A stretch of 64,000 bases of DNA from a virus. Below the pieces are notes generated by a model. It did no database searches and was not told the origin of the DNA. It worked only from the letters and a program-made list of their open reading frames with translations. A program made the translations under genes and the position numbers. The stretch is taken from IMG/VR virus record IMGVR_UViG_3300030104_001945, positions 1 to 64,000 of that record; one strand, written 5' to 3'. Shown here in pieces: positions 36,167 to 43,756 of the stretch; within the stretch, counting starts at the first letter, position 1; each line of letters begins with the position of its first letter.

Positions 36167-36555
36167 AAGTTAGTGATAATACTTCAGTAAGTATGCCTAT
36201 GAGAAACTTGCTCAGCATACTTGCAGCTGTTGGAATTGGCGTATGGAGTTACTTTGGAATTGTAGAAAGATTAAACAATATTGAGACTAATGGTAAACTA
36301 ATGATTGCAGATGTTGAAAAGAATACAGAATTTAGAATTAAATGGCCTAGAGGTGAAATGGGATCACTTCCTGCTGACGCACAACAAGATATGCTAATTG
36401 AATTTATGGCTACACAAATTGAAGCTATGCAAGAAGAAATGGAAGGTATGATGAGTAATACTGTAAATATAAAAAGAGCACAACAAGATATTGAAAAATT
36501 AATTTTAGATACAGAAAAGTTAGAAGATAAAGTGAGGCAAAATGGAAGTCATTAG
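36163..36555 (+). CDS. membrane-anchored conserved phage protein
   Basis: 130 residues. SMPMRNLLSILAAVGIGVWSYFGIVERLNNIET contains one membrane segment, followed by NTEFRIKWPRGEMGSLPADAQQ and coiled-coil helices. From memory, close relatives occur in marine phages; the role is unknown. Probably periplasm-facing. Confidence 0.7.
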   Translation: MKVSDNTSVSMPMRNLLSILAAVGIGVWSYFGIVERLNNIETNGKLMIADVEKNTEFRIKWPRGEMGSLPADAQQDMLIEFMATQIEAMQEEMEGMMSNTVNIKRAQQDIEKLILDTEKLEDKVRQNGSH

Positions 36556-36847
36556 TGTAATTCTTATGTTTGTTTTTGGTAACATGAATGACCAAGCAAG
36601 TCAAATGACACAGTATATTCCTATGAAGTCGTTATCATCTTGTATGAAAGAAGTAAGATTACTGAAAAAGAAAAATACTGGATATGATAAAGATGCTTTT
36701 TGTGGACCAGGTATTGTACATATAGAAGATGGTGAAGTTATCGCATTATATAATGAAGTACCAGATGGTGCTAAATTAGTTAAAAAAGATATAGATGCTG
36801 CAGCTTTTGAAAGATGGTCTTTAAGAGCGAAAGCGAAGTGGGATTAA
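36542..36847 (+). CDS. small exported cysteine-containing protein
   Basis: 101 residues. A short hydrophobic N-terminus (VISVILMFVFGNM), then SSCMKEVRLLKK and AFCGPGIVHIEDGEVIALY. The Cys-Met and Cys-x-Pro arrangement recalls the protein at 103-372. Function unknown. Confidence 0.62.
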   Translation: MEVISVILMFVFGNMNDQASQMTQYIPMKSLSSCMKEVRLLKKKNTGYDKDAFCGPGIVHIEDGEVIALYNEVPDGAKLVKKDIDAAAFERWSLRAKAKWD

Positions 36848-36918
36848 TGGAACCAGTAAGTATAGCTTATATTATTTTTGGAACATTATGGGTAATGGGA
36901 GCAATTACTTATTTATGA
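36847..36918 (+). CDS. 23-residue membrane micropeptide
   Basis: MEPVSIAYIIFGTLWVMGAITYL, a single hydrophobic helix, framed by a TAATG start junction and an ATGA end junction. The coupling supports translation, but it is at the limit of what can be called. Confidence 0.45.
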   Translation: MEPVSIAYIIFGTLWVMGAITYL

Positions 36919-37019
36919 TTATAAAAATTATTTTTTTATTATTATTCTCATTACTTATAGCAATAGAATTTGGACATTTGTTTATTTATTATACACAAAT
37001 ATGGGGAGCAATGTGTTAG
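36915..37019 (+). CDS. 34-residue membrane micropeptide
   Basis: Starts MIIKIIFLLLFSLLIAIEFG at an ATGA overlap and ends IWGAMC. One membrane helix. Last + strand ORF of the late region, ahead of the convergent helicase gene. Confidence 0.45.
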   Translation: MIIKIIFLLLFSLLIAIEFGHLFIYYTQIWGAMC

Positions 37020-37047
37020 GAATAGTTTATTTTTATACTCAAAGAAA

Positions 37048-37067
37048 TATAACTTATAAAAGTTATA
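37048..37067. terminator. possible bidirectional terminator between convergent genes
   Basis: TATAACTT (37048-37055), loop ATAA, AAGTTATA (37060-37067): a perfect eight-base-pair stem three bases from the end of the - strand helicase gene. It is AT-rich and the U tracts are poor, so its strength is doubtful. Confidence 0.45.
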
Positions 37068-37070
37068 GAC

Positions 37071-38540
37071 CTAAATCCATTCTTTCCAGTTATCGCCGGT
37101 TATTGAATTGGCTAAAGAAAGTTTGTTTTTTAAACTACTAAATATTTTTTCATCAATAGTTTTAGGAGTAACAAAATCAATATATGTTACATTATTTTTT
37201 TGACCAATTCTATGGGGTCTATCTTCTGATTGTAATCTTGCTTCTAAATCGTATGTATTAGCATAATAAATTACAGTTTTAGCTGCAGTTAAAGTTATTC
37301 CATACCCACCCATACGAGGATTAGCTACAATATATTTAAATTTACCATCTTGAAATTCATTAATAATTTTTTGTCTATCTTCTGATTTAGTTTCTCCAAA
37401 ATAAGTTGCTACTGGTATTTTAAAATGTTCTATTAATTTAGATTGTATTTCTTTTATAGACCTTTTATAATTAGCCCATATTATTACTTGACCTTCAGTT
37501 TCTTCTAGTACTTGAATTAATTCATTTAATCTAGGATTAGTACCAGGTATTGCTTCTTCAGTACCATCATCATGTTTAACAAACCCACATAAGACTTGAT
37601 GAAGTCGTAGCAATCTAGTTATGACTAAAGGAGCAGTTATAGATTTTTCTTTAGATAATTCTACATAGGCTTTTTTACGAAGTGTTTCATATATTCTTTT
37701 TTGTTCTGGAGAAAATTCTATTTCTCTCTTTTGATATAATTTATCGGGTAAATCTAAACAATCTTCTTTTGTTACTCTAAACATATGAGATTTAATAGAT
37801 TGTTGAAGTTCATCTAAATTTTGATAATCGACTACTTCGTGAAATGTTTTCATATTAATAGTTCTTCTGCGTAGTACACAGTATCTATTTCTAAACCCAT
37901 AAAAACTACAATTTAAAACATACTCTGATAAAAAAGTCATTTGAGTATAAATATCAATAGGACTTTGTGTTATTGGAGTTCCTGTTAATACTCTCCTAAA
38001 TTTAGATTGCTTTGATAACTTTAAAATATTTTTAGTTCTTCTCGCAGTTCTATGTTTAATGGTACTTGACTCATCAACTACGACTAATGATTTATGCACA
38101 TTAAGAAAACGTTGAGTATAATTTAATCCTTTAGTTGTACTAAAAGCTTCTACATTAATAATAAATATTTTTAATTTATGAGTATCTTCTCTTAAAAAAT
38201 CTTTCAATCTTTTTATATTGGATTTAGTTTCAACTGGTTTCCAAAGTTCAATATGAGAATATTCTAGTACATCATCTGGCATATGAATTGGTATTTCTGA
38301 TTGTTCCCAGTTTCTATATACACCTTTAGGAGCTATAATTACGGCTGCATTAATAGAACCTTTTCTATATAAATAAGCTATATTATCTACTATTACTTTA
38401 GATTTACCAGTACCTTGTTCCATAAACAAAGCATAATATTCTTTATCCCTACTAATATTAAAAGCATCAAGTTGATGTTTAAATGGTTCAGTTTTAAATT
38501 TAAAGTCCTTAACTTTATCGTCACTAAATATGATTTTCAT
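37071..38540 (-). CDS. SNF2/SWI2-type superfamily 2 helicase
   Basis: 489 residues. Motif I MEQGTGKS, motif II VVDESS (DExx box), motif III RRVLTGTP, then C-terminal NPRMGGYGITLTAA and the motif VI RLQSEDRPHRIGQ, diagnostic of SNF2-type translocases. It uses ATP to move along double-stranded DNA; phage members are thought to act in replication, repair or recombination. It is the only gene on the - strand, convergent with the late genes and divergent from the replication operon. Confidence 0.93.
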   Translation of the reverse strand: MKIIFSDDKVKDFKFKTEPFKHQLDAFNISRDKEYYALFMEQGTGKSKVIVDNIAYLYRKGSINAAVIIAPKGVYRNWEQSEIPIHMPDDVLEYSHIELWKPVETKSNIKRLKDFLREDTHKLKIFIINVEAFSTTKGLNYTQRFLNVHKSLVVVDESSTIKHRTARRTKNILKLSKQSKFRRVLTGTPITQSPIDIYTQMTFLSEYVLNCSFYGFRNRYCVLRRRTINMKTFHEVVDYQNLDELQQSIKSHMFRVTKEDCLDLPDKLYQKREIEFSPEQKRIYETLRKKAYVELSKEKSITAPLVITRLLRLHQVLCGFVKHDDGTEEAIPGTNPRLNELIQVLEETEGQVIIWANYKRSIKEIQSKLIEHFKIPVATYFGETKSEDRQKIINEFQDGKFKYIVANPRMGGYGITLTAAKTVIYYANTYDLEARLQSEDRPHRIGQKNNVTYIDFVTPKTIDEKIFSSLKNKLSLANSITGDNWKEWI

Positions 38541-38617
38541 TTTTTACTTTCTTTAAAAATTTATTTATATATAAAAGATTATTATTATAAAGTAAAATTT
38601 TAATAGAAAGGAAAGAA
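38541..38617. promoter_or_regulatory. divergent intergenic region, probable promoters
   Basis: An AT-rich 77-base gap separates the - strand helicase from the + strand replication operon. TATAAAG and TATATA boxes occur (about 38567-38592), and AGAAAGGAAAG precedes the + strand ATG. It must hold at least the promoter of the helicase gene; no operator-like palindrome was resolved. Confidence 0.5.
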
Positions 38618-38959
38618 ATGAAAAAAGGTAAAGTATATGTTGTTCAAGAGAATCCTAAGTTTAGTGTTCTTACTGCTGGGCAATATGGAGAATTAAGTGT
38701 TCTACTTCCTTTTGGCTCTCAAGTCGTTTTAAGCGTAGCACCTACATTACAGGTGATTAGAAAAAAGTTAAAAGATTTTTCTGATGACGATTATCTAGTT
38801 GCTATTGGCGACCCTACTGCAATAGCTATTGCATGTATGGTAGCGGCAGAAGTAAATAGAGGTGTAGTAAATATGCTTAAATGGGATAAGCGAGAAAAGA
38901 TGTATTATCCAGTAACAATTGATATGCTAGGACGAAAGGAGAAAGAGAAAAATGGCTGA
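38618..38959 (+). CDS. conserved early protein, unknown
   Basis: 113 residues, strong AGAAAGGAAAG ribosome site. Mixed alpha/beta (KVYVVQENPKFSVLTAGQYGELSVLLPFG) with DDDYLVAIGDPTAIAIACMVAAEVNRG. First gene of the replication operon; no domain recognised. Confidence 0.7.
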   Translation: MKKGKVYVVQENPKFSVLTAGQYGELSVLLPFGSQVVLSVAPTLQVIRKKLKDFSDDDYLVAIGDPTAIAIACMVAAEVNRGVVNMLKWDKREKMYYPVTIDMLGRKEKEKNG

Positions 38960-39533
38960 TGTAGATATTTTTCAATCACTAGAAGAAGATGCTAAACGTC
39001 AAAAGGAAATTCCTAATGACGAGAAGTTTAAACAACTCAATACTCTTGCGAAAAGTTTAGTTGATACAAAAAACGATATTTCTGTAGCAGAAGAAAACGT
39101 AAGTAAGTTAAAAGAGAGTTATAAACAGATTAGGGAGAATGACCTTCCTGATATGATGAATTCTTTAAATATGGATCAGTTTAAACTGACAGACGGTACA
39201 GTTATCTCAGTAAAAGATGACGTATTTGCTTCAATTAAAGCTGATAAGAATGTCGAAGCATTACAATGGCTAGACGATAATGGACTTGGAGATATTATTA
39301 AACATAAAATATCTATATCTTTTAATCGTGGAGAACATGAAGATGCTGAGAAATTTAAAGATATGTTTGACAAATCGTTTAAACAAGAGTTAGATGAGAA
39401 GTCGACAGTCCACCCTCAAACATTAAAAGCAACAGTTAAAGAAATGGTTAATACCGGACAAACTTTACCTGATAATCTTTTCAATGTATATGAGGCGAAG
39501 ATTGCTAATGTGAAAATACCGAAAGGAGAATAA
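38952..39533 (+). CDS. replication-region protein with coiled coil, unknown
   Basis: 193 residues. N-terminal coiled coil (FKQLNTLAKSLVDTKNDISVAEENVSKLKESYK), then a domain LPDMMNSLNMDQFKLTDGTVISVKDDV and a VHPQTLKATVKEMVNTGQTLPDNLFNVYEA C-terminus. From memory, proteins of this form precede the SSB-like gene in several phages. Role unknown, probably an accessory to ssDNA binding. Confidence 0.7.
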   Translation: MADVDIFQSLEEDAKRQKEIPNDEKFKQLNTLAKSLVDTKNDISVAEENVSKLKESYKQIRENDLPDMMNSLNMDQFKLTDGTVISVKDDVFASIKADKNVEALQWLDDNGLGDIIKHKISISFNRGEHEDAEKFKDMFDKSFKQELDEKSTVHPQTLKATVKEMVNTGQTLPDNLFNVYEAKIANVKIPKGE

Positions 39534-39534
39534 A

Positions 39535-40293
39535 ATGGCCGATACACAAGTAGCGAAGAAAGCAAACTCAGCACTAAGTATTCCTGCAGAGGATTTACTC
39601 GCTGACGTTGGAAGAGGACTTGAAAAAGTTTCTTCTGACGATATGACGATACCGAGATTAGCTATCATACAAAGTGGTAGTCCTCAACGAAAAAAGAAAG
39701 ACGATAAATATATAGATAACGCAGATGAGGGAATGGTATTCAATACTGTTTCTAATGCTCTATATAAAGATACTTTCTATGTAGTACCGTGCGAATTTGA
39801 GAAATTATTTATCGAATGGGTACCACGAGAAAGTGGAGGTGGTTTAGTGACAATATATAACGCCTCTAATAAACCGCAGGCAAAAAAAGAAGAAAATGGC
39901 AGACGTTTTTTACTAGAAAATGGTAATCAATTAGTCGATACTGCTCAGCATTACGTTATGGTAATAGGAAAAGATGGTTCATATGAGCCAGCAGTAATGT
40001 CAATGTCATCTTCTTTATTAACAGTATCTCGTAATTGGGTAACTAGAATGAAGTTACAACGAGAGAATGTTAATGGAAAGTTAATCGAGCCACCTACTTT
40101 TTATTACAAGTGGCCAGTAACTACTATTGAGAAAACAAACTCAGATGGCTCGTGGTTTATTTATAAAATAGGAAACCCCGAACCTGTAGGAGATGCTGAT
40201 TTATATCAAGCAGCTAAAAGTTTATCCGATTCTGTAAGAAAAGGAACAGCTACTGCTGATGTAAGTTCAGATAACGATAATATACAATTTTAA
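39535..40293 (+). CDS. single-stranded DNA-binding-like protein
   Basis: 252 residues. MTIPRLAIIQSGSPQRKK, FYVVPCEFEKLFIEWVPRESGGGLV and beta-rich middle resemble phage ssDNA-binding proteins, and the acidic C-terminus ending DNDNIQF looks like the protein-interaction tip of SSBs. Sits directly before the primase. It should coat replication-fork ssDNA and recruit partners. Confidence 0.72.
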   Translation: MADTQVAKKANSALSIPAEDLLADVGRGLEKVSSDDMTIPRLAIIQSGSPQRKKKDDKYIDNADEGMVFNTVSNALYKDTFYVVPCEFEKLFIEWVPRESGGGLVTIYNASNKPQAKKEENGRRFLLENGNQLVDTAQHYVMVIGKDGSYEPAVMSMSSSLLTVSRNWVTRMKLQRENVNGKLIEPPTFYYKWPVTTIEKTNSDGSWFIYKIGNPEPVGDADLYQAAKSLSDSVRKGTATADVSSDNDNIQF

Positions 40294-41793
40294 ATGTTAT
40301 CTCAAGAGTTCTTTGACTTATTCAAGGGTCTTGAGCGTGCTCATGGCCGTTACGATTTAGCAACAGAAAATCAAGACGGCCAGAAGCAAGGGGGAACTGC
40401 ACGTACAGTTCAAGAAACACTTACATTACACGAATGGGATTTACACTTAAAAGGTGAACGAGGTCTCGGAGTTATACCGATTCGTGATGATAATAAAGTT
40501 TATTGGGGAGCAATAGACATTGACGTATATGATTTAGATTTAGAAGAATTTAGCAAGAGCCTAGGCTCATCACCAATTATACCATGCAGGACTAAAAGTG
40601 GAGGATTACATTTATATGTTTTCTTTAAAGAATCAATATTAGCTAAAAGTGTAGTTCCTAAATTAAGAGAAATAGCTACATTATTAGGATATGCTAGTGC
40701 AGAAATATTTCCTAAACAAATTAAAATAATATCTGAAAGAGGAGATGTTGGTAACTGGATAAATATGCCATATTTTGGTGGAGAATATTCTACAAGATAT
40801 GCTTTTTACAATGGAAAAAGATTAAATTTAGAAGAATTTATAAATACAGCAAAAGAGAAAAGATTAAGTAATGTTAACGAAATTAAAATACCTAATTTTA
40901 AAAAAGAAAATAGTGAACTATTACCAGACGGTCCACCATGTTTACAGTATTTAGTTAAAACAGGGATACCAGCAGGATCAAGAAATAACGCACTATATAA
41001 TTTAGGAGTGTATGCTAAAAAAGCTTATGCAAATGATTGGGAAGAAAAAGTAGAAGATTATAATTTAGACTTTTTAAATCCTCCATTAAAATCAAGAGAA
41101 GTACAAACTGTTATAAGTTCTTTAAATAAAAGGTCTTACAATTATATGTGTAGCGAACCACCTATTCAACCTTTCTGTAATAGGTCGCTATGCGTATCTT
41201 GTAAGTTTGGAATATCAGAGAATGGAACTATGCCTAGAATAACTGGGATAACTAAAATAGTAACAGACCCTCCTACTTATTTTTTAACTGTTGACGATTT
41301 AAGAATTGGTCCACTCGAATCAATAGATATTCTTAATCAGAAAAACTTTCAACGTGTGGTATTTGAGCATATAGATAAAGCTATTCCTTTAGTTTCTCCT
41401 CATTTATGGATTGAAATGATGAACGATTTAATCGCTAAAGTAGAGATAGTTGAAGCAACTGCTGATTCTTCTAATAAAGGTAGACTATGGGAATTGTGCG
41501 AAAGATTTTGTACTGGCTCTAGTTCTTCAGATGCTATGGAAGATATATTAAGAGGTCAAGCTGTTACGATAGATAATAAAACATTATTTAGAATTAACGA
41601 TTTTATGGAGTTTCTTGAGAAACACCGATTCAAAGAATTTAAATTGCATGAAGTTACTGCACATTTAAAAGAACGAGGAGCCAAACATGAAGCTAAGAAA
41701 GTAAAAGGTAAGCATGTTAACATATGGATTATTCCAGAGTTCGAAAAACAACAAGAAGATTTTACGGAGCCAAACATTGAGGAGGTATTTTAA
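40294..41793 (+). CDS. archaeo-eukaryotic-type primase (AEP, TOTE-like)
   Basis: 499 residues. N-terminal AEP domain: RGLGVIPIRDDNKVYWGAIDIDVYD holds the catalytic D-x-D (D75, D77), followed by CRTKSGGLHLYVFF and an EIFPKQIKI ... GNWINMPYFGG segment. A CSEPPIQPFCNRSLCVSCKFG cluster of four cysteines could bind zinc or Fe-S, as in PriCT-like regions. C-terminal part helical, with a possible winged-helix (FKEFKLHEVTAHLKERGA). No Walker motif, so primase without fused helicase. Confidence 0.85.
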   Translation: MLSQEFFDLFKGLERAHGRYDLATENQDGQKQGGTARTVQETLTLHEWDLHLKGERGLGVIPIRDDNKVYWGAIDIDVYDLDLEEFSKSLGSSPIIPCRTKSGGLHLYVFFKESILAKSVVPKLREIATLLGYASAEIFPKQIKIISERGDVGNWINMPYFGGEYSTRYAFYNGKRLNLEEFINTAKEKRLSNVNEIKIPNFKKENSELLPDGPPCLQYLVKTGIPAGSRNNALYNLGVYAKKAYANDWEEKVEDYNLDFLNPPLKSREVQTVISSLNKRSYNYMCSEPPIQPFCNRSLCVSCKFGISENGTMPRITGITKIVTDPPTYFLTVDDLRIGPLESIDILNQKNFQRVVFEHIDKAIPLVSPHLWIEMMNDLIAKVEIVEATADSSNKGRLWELCERFCTGSSSSDAMEDILRGQAVTIDNKTLFRINDFMEFLEKHRFKEFKLHEVTAHLKERGAKHEAKKVKGKHVNIWIIPEFEKQQEDFTEPNIEEVF

Positions 41794-41951
41794 TGACTGA
41801 AAGAAAAGATGTAGTAGTGAAAGTCAAAGGACTTTCAGTATTTGGAGAAAATAAATCTAAACCAAAGGAGAAAGAAAATGCAAAAATTATCAACAGGGAT
41901 GATAAGAAAGACAGTACCGAGAAAAAAGAGTCTACACATGGGAAAACATAA
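41793..41951 (+). CDS. 52-residue charged protein, overlapping the next ORF
   Basis: Starts at a TAATG junction with GAGGAGG seven bases upstream, a very good ribosome site. Contains VVVKVKGLSVFGENKSK then a Lys/Asp/Glu-rich tail. Its last 74 bases overlap the following ORF in another frame, an uncommon arrangement for this genome. Confidence 0.55.
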   Translation: MTERKDVVVKVKGLSVFGENKSKPKEKENAKIINRDDKKDSTEKKESTHGKT

Positions 41952-42024
41952 TCCTATCTACACTAAACATAGAAAAGGAAAAGGACAATTTAAAAGAAAA
42001 CAAACTCATTGGAGTCAATTATGA
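41878..42024 (+). CDS. 48-residue very basic peptide
   Basis: ATG 41878 follows AAAGGAGAAAGAAA, a good ribosome site. Sequence runs MQKLSTGMIRKTVPRKKSL then Lys/His/Arg-rich, ending THWSQL. Overlaps the preceding ORF out of frame and the exonuclease start by four bases. One of the two overlapping ORFs could be spurious. Confidence 0.5.
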   Translation: MQKLSTGMIRKTVPRKKSLHMGKHNPIYTKHRKGKGQFKRKQTHWSQL

Positions 42025-42809
42025 AATATTTATTTTTTGACGTAGAAACAACAGGATTATGGAGAAGGGATTTGGCACCAACTGATCCTAAACAACCTAA
42101 AATAGTTCAAATAGCTGCTCAGTTAGCAAGTGAAGATGATAAAGTTACTGCACAACTAGCTTGTATAATTCAACCAGATAAATGGACTATTCCAAAAGAA
42201 GCATCAGATATTCATCACATAACTGATAATATAGCTTTGCAACACGGCGTTCCTCTGATAAATGTATTAGCTATGTTTAATTCTTTAGCAGCACAAGCTG
42301 ACGTATTAGTGGCTCACAATACATCATTTGATTTACAAATGGTATTAAGAGAATTTAATGCGATAGGAAAAAGTTTTAGAATTCCTAAAGAGCAACACTG
42401 TACGATGATGACTGCTAAAGATATTTTAAAATTAGAAAGTGATTTTGATGATTATAAGTTTCCTAAATTAGAAGAAACATATAAACATTTTCTAGGATCA
42501 GGAGGTTATCATAATTGGCACGATGCTTTAACTGATATAATAATATGCCGAATAATTTACTTCCACATGAAAGCGAAAGGAATAAAAATGGAAAAACCAC
42601 GTGCAATGCCTAAAGCATTAATTAAAAATCTTGACGAAAAAATATACAAAGAGTTTTTAAATCTTATAGAATCTATTAATGAAGATAATTTAAATGATTG
42701 GGAGAAAGGTTTTTTAAAAGATCAAAAAGAAAGACACGAAAAATATAAAGAAAAAATACTTATGAGTGATAAACAAATGAATATTTTAAGAAAGATGAAA
42801 GACAAATGA
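42021..42809 (+). CDS. DEDDh 3'-5' exonuclease (DnaQ-like)
   Basis: 262 residues from ATG 42021, with GGAG eight bases upstream. Exo I FFDVETTG (Asp, Glu), Exo II VAHNTSFDLQMV (Asp) and Exo III YHNWHDALTD (His, Asp) complete the DEDDh set. Removes 3' nucleotides from DNA or RNA, as in proofreading or RNase T-like trimming. The C-terminal ~70 residues are charged helices not typical of the fold. Confidence 0.9.
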   Translation: MKYLFFDVETTGLWRRDLAPTDPKQPKIVQIAAQLASEDDKVTAQLACIIQPDKWTIPKEASDIHHITDNIALQHGVPLINVLAMFNSLAAQADVLVAHNTSFDLQMVLREFNAIGKSFRIPKEQHCTMMTAKDILKLESDFDDYKFPKLEETYKHFLGSGGYHNWHDALTDIIICRIIYFHMKAKGIKMEKPRAMPKALIKNLDEKIYKEFLNLIESINEDNLNDWEKGFLKDQKERHEKYKEKILMSDKQMNILRKMKDK

Positions 42810-43756
42810 ACATTTTAGTAACAGGTTGTGCTGGTTTTGTAGGATCACATCTTACAGAGCATTTAGTTAATAGAGGGCATACTGTTTATGGTATAGATAA
42901 TTTATTAACTGGGCAAGAAAAAAATATAGGTAATATACATAGATTTATTGAGGGTGATATATCTAATTCTTCTGATATAAATAAAATAGATATGGGAGGT
43001 CCTATTGATCTCATTTATAATTTAGCTTGTCCTGCAAGTCCTGATCATTATATAAAACATTCTATAAAAACTTTAGACACTTGTTATACCGGTACTAAAA
43101 ATATTTTAGAGTTAGCTAAAACACATAATTCAATAGTTATTCATACTTCTACATCAGAAGTATATGGTAATCCTGATCATACACCTCAAGAAGAAGATTA
43201 TTATGGAAGTGTAAATTCTTTTGGACCACGAGCCTGTTATGATGAGGGAAAGAGAGTAGCAGAAGCATTAATTTATGAGTATATTAGATTATATAAATTA
43301 GACATCAAAGTAGCAAGATTATTTAATACTTATGGGCCTCGTATGTCTGTTAACGATGGACGTGTTGTATCTAATTTTATATGTGCTGCATTACAAGATA
43401 AAGAATTATTACTTTATGGAAATGGTATGCAATCTCGTTCTTTTTGTTATATCTCCGATACTATACACGCATTATTAGATTTAGCAGAAACTACTAAATT
43501 AAATAAACCTGTTAACATTGGTAATCCTGATGAGAAAAAAATATACAATATAGCAGAATTAATTATAAGAATGACTAGTTCTAAATCAGGAATAATGACA
43601 GTAGCACATAAAAAAGATGATCCATTACAACGATGTCCTAATATAGAAAGAATTAATATGTTAATAGGCTGGCACCCTAAAGTAACATTATCAGAGGGAC
43701 TAGAGAAAACCATAGAGTATTTTAGAGAATGTTTAACAAATCAAACACAAACGTAA
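42806..43756 (+). CDS. UDP-glucuronate decarboxylase/UDP-xylose synthase homologue
   Basis: 316 residues, an extended SDR. NAD-binding GCAGFVG at 7-13; catalytic TSTSEVYG (114-121) and Y145-x-x-x-K149 within CYDEGKR. NLACPASPDHY, IGxR-like FGPRACYDEGKRVAE, RLFNTYGPRM and DGRVVSNF agree closely with UXS enzymes, which oxidise and decarboxylate UDP-glucuronate to UDP-xylose. Related 4-epimerases lack several of these features. In this operon it could provide a pentose donor for the glycosyltransferase at 47338. Confidence 0.88.
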   Translation: MNILVTGCAGFVGSHLTEHLVNRGHTVYGIDNLLTGQEKNIGNIHRFIEGDISNSSDINKIDMGGPIDLIYNLACPASPDHYIKHSIKTLDTCYTGTKNILELAKTHNSIVIHTSTSEVYGNPDHTPQEEDYYGSVNSFGPRACYDEGKRVAEALIYEYIRLYKLDIKVARLFNTYGPRMSVNDGRVVSNFICAALQDKELLLYGNGMQSRSFCYISDTIHALLDLAETTKLNKPVNIGNPDEKKIYNIAELIIRMTSSKSGIMTVAHKKDDPLQRCPNIERINMLIGWHPKVTLSEGLEKTIEYFRECLTNQTQT

